From positions 1 to 64,000 of the forward strand of contig JBKCVA010000031.1 in the NCBI GenBank assembly GCA_046318115.1: a DNA stretch of 64,000 bases, given 5' to 3'. This DNA is from Aquimonas sp046318115. GTDB lineage: Bacteria > Pseudomonadota > Gammaproteobacteria > Xanthomonadales > Xanthomonadaceae. This document shows positions 16,758-29,396 of this stretch, in pieces. The first letter of the stretch is position 1. Every line of letters begins with the position of its first letter. Both the position numbers and the translations under genes were made by a program. Below the pieces are notes generated by a model. That model worked only from the letters and a program-made list of their open reading frames with translations. It was not told the DNA's origin and searched no databases.

Positions 16758-17479
16758 GCCTCGCCTCCTTGCAGAGGAAAGCGCAGGACGATCTTTGTCC
16801 CGCCCTGAGTGCCAGGGGTCCAGTCGATGTGACCCTTCAGCTCCGCGGCGCGGCTGCGCATGCTGTCCATGCCCCGTCCCTCCTGCATGTTGGCCGGCGT
16901 GCCAAACCCGTCGTCGGTGACATCCAGCAGCAGTTGCTGACCATCAGGGCGCACGCGCACGCGAAGGCGTCGGGCGTGCGCGTGGCGGATGGCATTGCTG
17001 ATGCCCTCGCGGACGATGCGATGCAGGTGCAGGGCCTGGCCGGAATCGAGCTGCGGATCGGGCAGCGACTCGGCCTGCTCCCAGAGCAGCTCCGCCTCGA
17101 CCGCCCAGAGCCGCTGCCGCGCTTCCGCTTCGATTTCGGACAGAACATCGGACAGCCTGCCCGGCTCGCCGCGCGATCGGCTGACCACGTCGCGCAGGTT
17201 CTGCAGCACGGCGCGCGCTTCGTCGGCGAACTCGGGTGTGGGGGCGGTGTAGATCATCTGCAGCAGCTGCGAGCCGAGATCGTCATGCAGGTCGCGATAG
17301 ATGCGCTCGCGCTCTTCGAGTGCGGTCTGCTGGCGGATGCGGGCGCGTTCGGTCTTTGCTTGTTCGGTGAACAGCGCCTGCTGGGCGGCGAGACGTGAGA
17401 TGAGGCGGCTGCGTTCCTGCCAGAGCCACGCGCAGCAAGCCGCGGCGATGCTTGCAGCTACCCAGGCAATCCAACTCAC
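16754..17479 (-). CDS. small NarL-type sensor histidine kinase
   Basis: 241 residues. One N-terminal membrane helix (about 3-20), a short charged coiled coil, then the HisKA_3 box ERIYRDLHDDLGSQLLQ with the phospho-accepting His. The HATPase domain has EGISNAIRHAHA, DDGFGTP and GRGMDSMRSR. There is no periplasmic sensor domain, so the signal must come from the membrane or from a partner. The GTG start at 17477-17479 directly abuts the stop of the Ser/Thr kinase gene, implying co-translation and possibly functional coupling with that kinase. Confidence 0.88.
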   Translation of the reverse strand: MSWIAWVAASIAAACCAWLWQERSRLISRLAAQQALFTEQAKTERARIRQQTALEERERIYRDLHDDLGSQLLQMIYTAPTPEFADEARAVLQNLRDVVSRSRGEPGRLSDVLSEIEAEARQRLWAVEAELLWEQAESLPDPQLDSGQALHLHRIVREGISNAIRHAHARRLRVRVRPDGQQLLLDVTDDGFGTPANMQEGRGMDSMRSRAAELKGHIDWTPGTQGGTKIVLRFPLQGGEA

Positions 17480-19879
17480 TCAATGGGCCTTGGCGATGGC
17501 GTCGAACTGCGCCTGCACGCGCTGCGTGCGCGGATGCGCATCGCCCAGCGTGCCGCGCAGGACTGCAAGGCTGGACTCGAATTCGCTGCGCGCCTCCGCA
17601 AGGCGGCCCAGCTCGGCCAGGCACTGAGCGCGATTGCCGGCAAACATTCCGGAATACACGTGCTCTGCGCCGAGGGCCGCATGCGCACGCTCGACGAGAA
17701 GATCGAAATGCCGCAATGCGAGCTCGAACTGCTTTGCGTCCATCCGCAGCATGGCGAGATTGTTGAGCACACCTAATGCCTCGGGTGCATCCAGCTTCCC
17801 CAAGTCCTCATAGAGTTCCAGGGTTCCTGCATGCATGTCCGCTGCTTCCTCGACTTTGCCCAGTCGCTCCAGCGCGAGTGCAAGCGTGTCACGTGCATTC
17901 AGTGCCAGCCGATGGGTCGGTCCAAAGCGCGCGCTCAGTCCATCGAGCGCGGCTCGCGCAAGCGTCGAACTGCGTTCCGCTTCGCCTTGATTGACCAGTG
18001 CGGTCGCCAGATTCAGTCCGCTGCTCAGGGTCGAAGGGTGGGTTTCGCCCAGCACTCGACGGCGCGCCGCATGGATGGACTCCAGATCGGCGAGCGCTCC
18101 GGCTTCGTCGCCAAGGCGGAACTTGAGGGTTGCCGCGAGGTTGCGGGTGAACAGAGTCTGCGGATGATTCTCGCCAAACGCCTGCTCGCGCAGGCGTACA
18201 GCTTCGGCGTTGACGTCCGCGGCCTCCTGGAAACTGCCCAGCAGCTGCAGTACCGACGCGAGATCGTGGCGCAGGGCCAGACTGATGCGATGCGAGGGGC
18301 CGAGAGCGAGTTCCGAGCGCGAGAGAGCGTTCCTGATATCGGCGACGGCCGACTCGCGCTCTCCTTGCTCGATGCGTGCGCGCAGTCGGATCTGCTCGAC
18401 ATCGAGCGCGGTGGGCGATTCGCCAGCAAGCTCATCCGGGGCGAACAATCGGGTGACAGTAGGCTCGATCTGATCGAAACGTCCGCCCACCAGATCGGCG
18501 TTCAGACGCTCGATCGCGGCGCTCGTGCGTTGCTCCGCCAGGGCGGCGATGTCGGGCAGAGCCAGGGCCAAGTCCAGCAGTTCGGTCGCTCGCTCCGCAT
18601 CGGCCAGCCCAAGATGCGCACGCGCGAGCGTGGTCATCAGCCGGGCACGCGTGGCTTCCGGCATTGTCGTGCCCGAACGCAGGGATTCACCGGCGACATA
18701 AAGCAGCTCGCTGACCCGCAGCTCATTGCCGAGGCTGCGTTCGGGGTCGGCCGACTGCAGCATGTCGGTGAGGAAGCCGCTGATCGCCTGCGCCTCCGCT
18801 GCGCGCGATTCGGCGTCTGCGCGGGCGCTGGCTTCCGACCAGGCGAAGCGAAGGGAGATGCCGGTGGCGGCCAGCAGCACCAGGGCAATACTCGCTACCG
18901 CCGCGCTCAGGGCGCGATGCCGCTTCACAAAGCGGCCGATCAGATAGCCTGGCGTCGGCGCACGCGCGCTGACCGGGCGGCTCTCCATCACCGCGCGCAG
19001 ATCGGCGGCGAGCGCGTCGACGCTGCCGTAGCGACGCTCGCGCTCTGGCGCGATCGCCTTCATCACTACTTCGCCGAGGTCGCCCTGGGCGCGCCGACTC
19101 AGACTCGCCAGCGGCGGCGGATCGCCCGCGCGGACGATATCGAGGGCCTCGAAGGCCGAAGCCGTGCGCAGGCGCGGATACGGCAGCTGGCCGCCCAGCA
19201 GCTCATAGGCGATCACGCCCAGCGCATACACGTCGCCGCGCGCATCCACCGCTTCGCCGGCCAACTGCTCCGGCGCCATGTAGGGCAGGGTGCCGAGGAT
19301 CTGGCCGGCCACGGTCAGCGTCGGGTCCAAGCCGCCGGTGCGCTGCAGCAGGCGGGCGATGCCGAAGTCTAGGACGCGGGTGCTGCCGTCCGGCGTGACG
19401 AAGGCGTTGGAGGGCTTGAGGTCACGGTGCAGCACGCCACGGCCATGCGCGTACTGCACGGCCGCGCAGATCGACAGCAGCACGTGCAGGATTTCCTCGC
19501 GATCGGGCTGTACGCGTGCGGCCCAGCGGCCGAGATCCTCGCCGGGCACCAGCTCCATCGACAGCCAGGGCAGGCCGCTGCTCGCATCGACGCCCGTCGC
19601 GTAGAGGCGTGCGATGCCGGGATGCTCCAGCTGCGCCAGCAGCTCGATCTCGCGTTCGAAGCGCTCCAGCGCGGCACGGGTCGGCAGGCCGGCGACCTTC
19701 AGCGCGACTTCGCGCGGCGGCGAGCGCTCCAGCGCGCGGTAGACGCGGCCCATGCCGCCTTCGCCGAGCAGGCCGAGGATGCGGAAGGGGCCGATACTCT
19801 CTGGCAGTGCCGGCGGCGCTTCCTGACCAGGCCCGGTCTCGAATGCGAGTGTTGCCTGTTCGTCCGGTCCTGCCGTCAT
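17480..19879 (-). CDS. Ser/Thr protein kinase with transmembrane helix and C-terminal TPR-like region
   Basis: 799 residues. The Hanks-type kinase domain (about 30-300) has a glycine loop LLGEGGMGRVYRA, Lys61 in VALKVAG, HRDLKPSN with catalytic D153, D171 in DFGIARLL, and GTLPYMAPEQ. All catalytic residues are present, so it should be active. A single membrane helix follows at about residues 328-350 (LSAAVASIALVLLAATGISL). The remaining roughly 430 residues are helical with tetratricopeptide-like repeats typical of kinesin-light-chain-type TPRs. The gene is followed without a gap by a histidine kinase and its regulator, an uncommon pairing of eukaryotic-type and two-component signalling. Confidence 0.9.
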   Translation of the reverse strand: MTAGPDEQATLAFETGPGQEAPPALPESIGPFRILGLLGEGGMGRVYRALERSPPREVALKVAGLPTRAALERFEREIELLAQLEHPGIARLYATGVDASSGLPWLSMELVPGEDLGRWAARVQPDREEILHVLLSICAAVQYAHGRGVLHRDLKPSNAFVTPDGSTRVLDFGIARLLQRTGGLDPTLTVAGQILGTLPYMAPEQLAGEAVDARGDVYALGVIAYELLGGQLPYPRLRTASAFEALDIVRAGDPPPLASLSRRAQGDLGEVVMKAIAPERERRYGSVDALAADLRAVMESRPVSARAPTPGYLIGRFVKRHRALSAAVASIALVLLAATGISLRFAWSEASARADAESRAAEAQAISGFLTDMLQSADPERSLGNELRVSELLYVAGESLRSGTTMPEATRARLMTTLARAHLGLADAERATELLDLALALPDIAALAEQRTSAAIERLNADLVGGRFDQIEPTVTRLFAPDELAGESPTALDVEQIRLRARIEQGERESAVADIRNALSRSELALGPSHRISLALRHDLASVLQLLGSFQEAADVNAEAVRLREQAFGENHPQTLFTRNLAATLKFRLGDEAGALADLESIHAARRRVLGETHPSTLSSGLNLATALVNQGEAERSSTLARAALDGLSARFGPTHRLALNARDTLALALERLGKVEEAADMHAGTLELYEDLGKLDAPEALGVLNNLAMLRMDAKQFELALRHFDLLVERAHAALGAEHVYSGMFAGNRAQCLAELGRLAEARSEFESSLAVLRGTLGDAHPRTQRVQAQFDAIAKAH

Positions 19880-19903
19880 CGCGCCCCCCGCGTGTGCTTT
19901 CGA

Positions 19904-20803
19904 TCAGCCGGTTCGACCGGCGATCCGTGCCCGCCCGGCCTTGCTGCCGTTGGGCTTGCCCAGTGCCTCGGCCAGCCACTGGCCGGTCGAGGCCAGCGCA
20001 TCGGCATCGACGCCATGCGCGAAGCCCATGCCTTCCAGCAGATAGAGCACGTCCTCGCTGGCGACATTACCCGAAGCCCCTTTGGCATAGGGACAGCCGC
20101 CGGCGCCGCTGACGGCTGAATCGACCACGCGCACGCCGGCCTCAAGACAGGCGGCGATGTTGGCGATGGCTTGCCCATAGGTGTCGTGGAAATGCACGGC
20201 CAGCGCGCTCATCGGCAGCTCGGCTGCGACGGCTTCGAGCATGGCGCGTGCGCGCCGCGGCGTGCCGACGCCGATGGTGTCGCCCAGCGAGATCTCGTAG
20301 CAGCCCAGCGCGTGAAGGCGCTGCGCGACGCGCACGACATCCGCCACCGGCACCTCGCCCTGATAAGGGCAGCCGAGCACGGTCGAGACATAGCCGCGCA
20401 CGGCGATGCCGTCGGCGCGCGCGGCCTCGATCACCGGCGCGAAGCGCTGCAGGCTCTCCTCGATGCTGGCGTTGATGTTCTTCTGCGAGAAGGCTTCCGA
20501 CGCCGCACCGAACACCGCGATCTCTTCGACGCCGACCGCCTTCGCCCGCTCGTAGCCCTGCAGGTTCGGCACCAGCACCGGATAGCGCACGCCGGGTCGG
20601 CGCGCGATCGCGCTGAACACCTCGGCGGCATCGGCCAGCTGCGGCACCCACTTCGGGCTGACGAAGCTGGTGGCTTCGACCGTCTTCAGGCCGGTGGCGG
20701 CGAGGCGCTCGATCAGCTCGATCTTGAGTGCGGCCGGCAGCAGGGTCTTCTCGTTCTGCAGTCCGTCGCGCGGGCCGACTTCGACGATGCGTACTTGGTC
20801 CAT
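19904..20803 (-). CDS. mvaB: hydroxymethylglutaryl-CoA lyase
   Basis: Cleaves HMG-CoA to acetoacetate and acetyl-CoA, the last step of leucine degradation. The protein (about 299 residues) has the family signatures VRIVEVGPRDGLQNEK, EATSFVSPKWVPQ, SLGDTIGVGTP and VDSAVSGAGGCPYAKGASGN with the active-site Cys, and metal-binding HFHDTYGQ. Starts are ambiguous: ATG at 20801-20803, or ATG/GTG at 20815/20818 overlapping the upstream gene. I prefer 20803 because conserved sequence begins right after it. The carboxylase alpha subunit three genes upstream belongs to the same pathway. Confidence 0.93.
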   Translation of the reverse strand: MDQVRIVEVGPRDGLQNEKTLLPAALKIELIERLAATGLKTVEATSFVSPKWVPQLADAAEVFSAIARRPGVRYPVLVPNLQGYERAKAVGVEEIAVFGAASEAFSQKNINASIEESLQRFAPVIEAARADGIAVRGYVSTVLGCPYQGEVPVADVVRVAQRLHALGCYEISLGDTIGVGTPRRARAMLEAVAAELPMSALAVHFHDTYGQAIANIAACLEAGVRVVDSAVSGAGGCPYAKGASGNVASEDVLYLLEGMGFAHGVDADALASTGQWLAEALGKPNGSKAGRARIAGRTG

Positions 20804-20807
20804 GGGT

Positions 20808-21503
20808 CTAGTCATCACTCTGGGGAGCTACCGGGCGCGCAGCATCGAACTGTTCGACGCTGCGCGCGCTGCGCTTGAGCTGCAGGGTCGCGTCAGCCTC
20901 GAACAGCCCAGGCCGGGAGAGTGCTCGCAGCGTGTCTTCGGGTGTGCCGCGCACGAACACCTGAAGACTGTTCTCGCTGCGGGAGACGTCGCCCCACAGC
21001 CAGCCGTCGACGATCATCTGTGCGGCTGCTCGGGTGTCGACCATGTACACAGCGATCGCGTCGGACGCCAATTCGTAGCGTGCGAGCGTGTAGGCGCCTG
21101 TTCGAGGTGAGTCCGCGCTGCGATCTTCCTCTCGCTCGTTGCGCGACGCGACCTCTTCATCTGTCGCCACCACGTAGTGTTGACCTCCGTGTTCGACAAA
21201 GCTCAGCTGCAGCCACTGCTCGTCCAGAGGATCCGAATCCTGCGCGTCGAGATCAAGGAACGCGGATCGACATTCGTTCTTGACTACCAGGATGCCCAGC
21301 GATTCCTCTTCGTCAATGATGTCCCAAACCCCGTTCCAAGCAGGATCGCAGTTCAGCAGGGCGCGGCCGGGAGGCGACTCGAAGCTGGTGCCTGCACACC
21401 CACCCAGAGTCAGGACCAGCGCCGCGACAAGGACGCGAAACACCCCACTGCGTGTCGCTCGGGCGGCTCGGCGGCGAGTCGAGAATACGCTGGGGGTGTC
21501 CAT
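20808..21503 (-). CDS. putative lipoprotein, paralogue 1
   Basis: 231 residues. A long basic N-terminus, then a hydrophobic stretch ending LTLGGC, a lipobox with Cys36. It shares with the next gene upstream the pattern C-A/V-x-T-x-FESPPG, a following NCDPAWNGVW / RCDEGWKGVW block, the FVEHGGQHYVV / YVEHRGQRYVV block, DTRAAAQMIVDGWLWG / DDRAAARMIIDGMLEG, and VFVRGTPEDTLR / VYVRGTREDTLR. The two are therefore tandem paralogues. The start overlaps the upstream stop by 1 bp (TGATG); a GTG 3 bp earlier is possible. Function unknown; an outer-membrane or periplasmic anchor is likely. Confidence 0.8.
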   Translation of the reverse strand: MDTPSVFSTRRRAARATRSGVFRVLVAALVLTLGGCAGTSFESPPGRALLNCDPAWNGVWDIIDEEESLGILVVKNECRSAFLDLDAQDSDPLDEQWLQLSFVEHGGQHYVVATDEEVASRNEREEDRSADSPRTGAYTLARYELASDAIAVYMVDTRAAAQMIVDGWLWGDVSRSENSLQVFVRGTPEDTLRALSRPGLFEADATLQLKRSARSVEQFDAARPVAPQSDD

Positions 21504-22143
21504 CACTTCCGTCCCGGCGGCTGCCTCTGCGCGCGCATCAACTCAGCCTCGATCTCGGCCAAGCTGCGCCGGCTGCGCTCCAGCACGATGGAGGCCTTGC
21601 GCTCGAACAGGCCGGGGGTTTCGACGATGCGCAGGGTGTCTTCGCGGGTGCCGCGCACGTAGACGTGCAGCTCGTTGAGCGTGGATGAGACGGTGCCTTC
21701 GAGCATGCCGTCGATGATCATGCGTGCGGCGGCGCGGTCATCGACCTTGTGAATCTCAAGCGTCGAGCCGCGCAGGCGGTAGCGGGCGATGAAGAAGTTG
21801 CGCGTCGGCACCGGGTCGACGCCGTGCACGGGCGGCAGTGTGACCAGATCTTCCAGCGCGGCATCGGCCACCACCACGTAGCGCTGGCCGCGGTGCTCGA
21901 CGTAGTTCAGCGGCACCGGCGCCTGCCGCAGCGGGCCGCCGTCTTCCAGCTGCGACAGCAGGAAGCTGCGGCACTGTTCATCGACCAGCAGGCCGGCCAC
22001 CTGGCTGTTCTCGGAGCGGTCCAGCCACACACCTTTCCAGCCTTCGTCGCAGCGCTGGATGCGCTCGCCGGGCGGCGACTCGAAGCGGGTCTCGACGCAG
22101 CCAGTCAGCAGCAGGGCGCACAGCGCGAGCAGCCAGCCGCGCA

Positions 22144-22144
<1 letters not shown>
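21503..22144 (-). CDS. putative lipoprotein, paralogue 2
   Basis: 213 residues with a compact signal peptide MRGWLLALCALLLTGC and lipidation Cys16. It is the tandem paralogue of the following gene and shares FESPPG after the lipidated Cys, the VEHRGQRYVVV block and a C-terminal RGTREDTLRIVETPGLFE block. It is inserted between the two leucine-catabolism genes with 1-bp TGATG overlaps on the upstream side and with its paralogue, so it is translated as part of that operon. No known domain recognised; a GTG 3 bp upstream is an alternative start. Confidence 0.8.
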
Positions 22145-24150
<2,006 letters not shown>

Positions 24151-24265
24151 GCGGGCGCGTCTCGCACGGCCCGCGGGGCTGGGGGCCGCTTCAAGGGGCG
24201 TTAGTTTCGGGGATTCGCCCGCGCTTGGCTATGTGCCGCAGGGCGGTGGCGCAGGCCCGCGGAGA

Positions 24266-25216
24266 TTACAGCCCGCTCAGCGCACGCAGTTCGGTGCACG
24301 GCTGGCCGCGCTCCCAGAGCTCGTCGAATGCGTTCTGCAGCTGGCGACGGCGCCCTTCCGCCTGCAGGCTGGCGCTGCCCTCGAAGCGGCTGGCCAGCGG
24401 GCGCAGGAAGAAGCCGCCGGCATCGTTCAGCAGCAGGGCCATCGGGTTCTGCTGGTCGATGGGTTCGCTGACCTGGCGAACGTGGATCAGGCTGGTGAGG
24501 CGCTGCATCAGCGGCAGCCAGGGGTGCTGGGCGCGCTGCAGGCTGGCGGGCTCCTGCAGCAGCACGCGCACCTCGACGCCGCGACCGCGCGCCAGCAGCT
24601 GCCGCAGGGCTTCGACCGCTTCTGGCGTGCCGAGCAGAACGGGGTCGAGGTCGCGGGCGAACACGCACAGCCGGAGCCGCGCGCGTTGCAGAAGCTGCAG
24701 GCTCACCTGGCGGGCTTCGTGCTCGCTGTCGATACTGAGCAGTTCGGGTCCGGCGTTGCGCGGAATCTCTTCCTCGCCGAGGGACCGGCGCATATGCACG
24801 TGCTCGATGCCTGCCTCGAAGAAGTGCTCGCCGTAGGCTTCGAAGCCGTGGCGCGCATAGAACTCACGCGCATGCACCTGCGAGTGCAGCTCGACCTGCT
24901 GCAGGCCGCGCGCGCGGGCGATCTCGACCAGCCGCTCCAGAATCACCCCGCCAACGCCGCGTCCGCGCCAGACGTCCAGCACCGCCATGCGGCCGATGCG
25001 GCCGTCGGGCATCAGCCGGCCCGTGCCGATCGCCGCGCCGTCGGCACTGCGTGCGATGACGTGCTGGCACAGCGGATCGAGCGCATCGAGTTCGATGTCC
25101 AGCGGCACCTTCTGGCCGCGCACGAAGACCTCGTCGCGGATCGCGCGCAGGCTGTCGAAGTCGCGGCGGTAGTCAGCGGGTTCGACGCTGAAACCTTCGG
25201 GGATGGCTGCGCTCAT
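24266..25216 (-). CDS. GNAT acetyltransferase fused to a C-terminal DUF7931-like domain
   Basis: 316 residues. The N-terminal half (about 1-150) is a GNAT fold with the acetyl-CoA loop region MAVLDVWRGRGVGGVILERLVEIAR and REFYARHGFEAYGEHFFEAGIEH, similar to ElaA/YjcF-type enzymes. The C-terminal half (about 160-310) begins LLSIDSEHEARQVSLQLLQRA and contains FARDLDPVLLG and PMALLLNDAGGFFLRPL. I associate it with the DUF7931 region found in xanthomonad GNAT proteins, but only from memory. Substrate unknown. Confidence 0.75.
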   Translation of the reverse strand: MSAAIPEGFSVEPADYRRDFDSLRAIRDEVFVRGQKVPLDIELDALDPLCQHVIARSADGAAIGTGRLMPDGRIGRMAVLDVWRGRGVGGVILERLVEIARARGLQQVELHSQVHAREFYARHGFEAYGEHFFEAGIEHVHMRRSLGEEEIPRNAGPELLSIDSEHEARQVSLQLLQRARLRLCVFARDLDPVLLGTPEAVEALRQLLARGRGVEVRVLLQEPASLQRAQHPWLPLMQRLTSLIHVRQVSEPIDQQNPMALLLNDAGGFFLRPLASRFEGSASLQAEGRRRQLQNAFDELWERGQPCTELRALSGL

Positions 25217-25263
25217 GCGGGTCTCGCGGGTGGGGTCAGCTCGATGTGGTCAGCGCGACAGGA

Positions 25264-26490
25264 TCAGCGCGCGCGCGACTTGCGCGCCGGCTGCAGGATC
25301 AGATGCCCGGCCTGCAGCAGCGCCCAGGCGCTCTCGCGGTCCTGTGCCTTGAATGCAGCCCAGTCGGCGATGCTCAGCGCATCGCCGCGTGCCAGCCGCT
25401 TGGCGCCGGCCGGGCTGCAGGGGTAGGACTCGCCGTGCACGAACATCAGGGCGCCGCGACCCTGGCGCGCCCAGGCGCTGCGGCTGAAGGGATGCCAGCC
25501 GAGCTGGCCGCCGGCCGCGAGCGTGTCTTCGAGCTTGGCCCGGCTGGGCAGGCGCGGGCCCGGCTGCGGCGTGCCGGCGTTGCGGTAGGCGGTGATGAAG
25601 CGCCCGAACCAGCGACCCAAGGCGGCGTCGTCCATCGCCAGCAGCGGGGCCAGCGCGCCGCGCACGCGGGCGAGTGCGGCGGCATCGATCTCGGCGACAT
25701 CGCGGACTGGCGCGAGGTCGGGATCGACATAGCGCAGCTCTTCCGACAGCTGCGTGCCCAGCTCGTCGGCGAGGTCGGTGACCAGCTCGTTGACGGACGG
25801 CGCGCGCATGCCCAGCGACAGGGTGAGACAGGGCGTTTCGGCGACACCGTGGTGGGGCACGCCGGGCGGCAGGTAGAGCACATCCCCGGGGCAGAGCACC
25901 CAGTCGTGGCTGGGCGTGAACTGCTGCAGCAGGCGCAGCTGTGCGCCTTCGCGGAAGGTCTTGGGCACAGCCGGGTCAACGTCGATCTGCCAGCGCCGCT
26001 CGCCCAGGCCCTGCATCAGGAACACGTCGTACTGGTCGACGTGCGGGCCGACCGAGCCGCCGGGCACCGCGTAGCTGATCATGATGTCGTCGATGCGCCA
26101 GCGCGGCAGAAAACCGTAGTGCTGCTTGAGTGCCGCGACATCGGCGTCCCACTTGTCGACGTCCTGAACCAGCAGGGTCCAATCGCGCTCACCGAGACCG
26201 GCGAAGCGCTCCTCGGGGAAGGGGCCGGTCTCCAACGCGTAGTGGTCCTTGCGGCGATCGTGCAGCACCAGACGCGACAGCGCGCCGTCCTCGCAGGCGA
26301 GGCCAGCGAGATCCTCGGGCGTGATCGGGCAGGCCCGATCGGCGAAGGCGCCGCGGATCAGCAGGGGACGCTTCTGCCAGTAGTCGCGCAGGAAGGCCGC
26401 TGGCGCCATGCCGAGGCGCTGCTTTGCGCTGGCCTGCACTTCGATCGGCGGCGCGGACGAGGCAGCGCGCTTGCGGGGAGCGATCGCCAT
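25264..26490 (-). CDS. roxA: ribosomal oxygenase RoxA/YcfD-type (JmjC-fold cupin)
   Basis: Fe(II)/2-oxoglutarate dioxygenase; the E. coli homologue hydroxylates an arginine of ribosomal protein L16. The 408-residue protein has the facial-triad segment GGSVGPHVDQYDVFLMQG (HxD) and the distal His in LPPGVPHHGVAE. A winged-helix C-terminal domain follows. The ATG at 26488-26490 comes one base after the purB stop (TGAGATG), so the two genes are coupled. An in-frame start ten codons earlier would lie inside purB and is rejected. Confidence 0.88.
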   Translation of the reverse strand: MAIAPRKRAASSAPPIEVQASAKQRLGMAPAAFLRDYWQKRPLLIRGAFADRACPITPEDLAGLACEDGALSRLVLHDRRKDHYALETGPFPEERFAGLGERDWTLLVQDVDKWDADVAALKQHYGFLPRWRIDDIMISYAVPGGSVGPHVDQYDVFLMQGLGERRWQIDVDPAVPKTFREGAQLRLLQQFTPSHDWVLCPGDVLYLPPGVPHHGVAETPCLTLSLGMRAPSVNELVTDLADELGTQLSEELRYVDPDLAPVRDVAEIDAAALARVRGALAPLLAMDDAALGRWFGRFITAYRNAGTPQPGPRLPSRAKLEDTLAAGGQLGWHPFSRSAWARQGRGALMFVHGESYPCSPAGAKRLARGDALSIADWAAFKAQDRESAWALLQAGHLILQPARKSRAR

Positions 26491-26491
26491 C

Positions 26492-27865
26492 TCAGATCGC
26501 CTTCGCCAGTTGGGCGGCAAGGCCGGTGTATTCGCCCGGCGTCAGCATCAACAGCCGCGACTTGTCGTGTTCCGGCAGCTCCAGCGAGGCGATGAAGGCG
26601 CGCATCGACTCCTGGGTGATGCCGTGGCCGCGGGTCAGGGCCTTCAGCTGCTCGTAGGGGTTGGGCAGGCCGTGGCGGCGCATGACTGTCTGCACCGGTT
26701 CGGCCAGCACTTCCCAGGCGGCGTCGAGGTCGGCCGCCAGGCGATCCGGATCCGCCGAGAGTTTGTTCAGGCCGCGCATCAAGGCATCGATGGCGATCAG
26801 GCTGTGGGCGAAGGCCACGCCCAGCGCACGCAGCACGGTGGAGTCGGTCAGGTCGCGCTGCCAGCGGCTGATCGGCAGCTTGGACGCGAAGTGCTCCAGC
26901 AGGCCGTTGGCGATGCCGAAGTTGCCTTCGGCGTTCTCGAAGTCGATCGGGTTGACCTTGTGCGGCATGGTCGAGCTGCCGACTTCGCCGGCCTTCACCG
27001 CCTGCTTGAAGTAGCCCAGCGAGATGTAGCCCCAGACGTCGCGGCAGAAGTCGATGCCGATGGTGTTGATACGCCGCTGCACGTCGCAGAGTTCGGCGAT
27101 GCAGTCGTGCGGCTCGATCTGGGTGGTGTAGGGGTTGAAGTTCAGGCCGAGGCTTTCCACCAGCGTCTTCGCGAGCCCCGCCCAGTCGACCTCGGGATAG
27201 GCCACCACATGCGCGTTGTAGTTGCCGACAGCGCCATTGATCTTGCCCTGCAGCTCGACCGCGTCCAGCTGCTTCAGCTGGCGGCGCAGGCGCGCCAGCA
27301 CGTTGGCGATTTCCTTGCCGACCGTGGTCGGCGAGGCGGTCTGGCCGTGCGTGCGCGAGAGCATGGGCAGCTCGGCATGGGCGTGCGCCAGCTCGCGCAG
27401 CTTGGCATCGAGCTTGGCCAGCGCCGGCTGCAGCACTTCGCGGCGCGCCTCGGCCAGCATCAGGGAGTAGCTCAGATTGTTGATGTCTTCCGAGGTGCAG
27501 GCGAAGTGCACGAACTCCAGCGCGGGCCCAAGCTCGGCGTCCTCGCGCAGGCGCTCCTTGATGAAGTACTCGACCGCCTTGACGTCGTGGTTGGTGGTGC
27601 GCTCGATCTCCTTGACCCGCTCGGCGTCGGCCACCGAGAAGCCGGCGGCGAGAGCGCGCAGGCGCGCGCTGGCGTCAGCGGAAAAGGGCTTGAGTTCGGG
27701 GATGCCCGGATGCGCGGCCAGGGCCAGCAGCCACTCGACCTCGACCCGCACGCGGGCGCGGATCAGCCCGTATTCGGAAAACACCGGCCGCAGGGCGTCG
27801 ACCTTGGCGCTGTAGCGACCATCGACGGGGGACAGGGCGGTCAGCGGGGAGAGGGCAGTGGACAT
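26492..27865 (-). CDS. purB: adenylosuccinate lyase
   Basis: Removes fumarate at two steps of purine synthesis. The 457-residue protein starts MSTALSPLTALSPVDGRY. It carries THDxK-type motif TTNHDVKAVEYF, SRTHGQTASPTTVGKE with the catalytic His, and the signature SSTMPHKVNPIDFENAEGN. These are all standard for the PurB branch of the fumarase superfamily. It is divergent from fumC, which consumes fumarate, with 117 bp between the starts. Confidence 0.97.
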   Translation of the reverse strand: MSTALSPLTALSPVDGRYSAKVDALRPVFSEYGLIRARVRVEVEWLLALAAHPGIPELKPFSADASARLRALAAGFSVADAERVKEIERTTNHDVKAVEYFIKERLREDAELGPALEFVHFACTSEDINNLSYSLMLAEARREVLQPALAKLDAKLRELAHAHAELPMLSRTHGQTASPTTVGKEIANVLARLRRQLKQLDAVELQGKINGAVGNYNAHVVAYPEVDWAGLAKTLVESLGLNFNPYTTQIEPHDCIAELCDVQRRINTIGIDFCRDVWGYISLGYFKQAVKAGEVGSSTMPHKVNPIDFENAEGNFGIANGLLEHFASKLPISRWQRDLTDSTVLRALGVAFAHSLIAIDALMRGLNKLSADPDRLAADLDAAWEVLAEPVQTVMRRHGLPNPYEQLKALTRGHGITQESMRAFIASLELPEHDKSRLLMLTPGEYTGLAAQLAKAI

Positions 27866-27982
27866 GGGGCTCGCGCGGGCGGGGAGGGAAGGCGGCGGAT
27901 TTTACGCTGCATGGCTCGCCGCGTCGGCTTCGCTGTCCCGCGCGGGCGTAGGATCGGGGCTTTCGTGCGCAGGAGAGCCGCC

Positions 27983-29383
<1,401 letters not shown>

Positions 29384-29396
29384 AACCGTCTGCGGT

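Noticed and set aside
26408..27982. An open frame extending fumC by more than 500 codons upstream
   Set aside because: It overlaps roxA and purB in antisense, and fumC has a good ribosome-binding site at its own ATG (27983).
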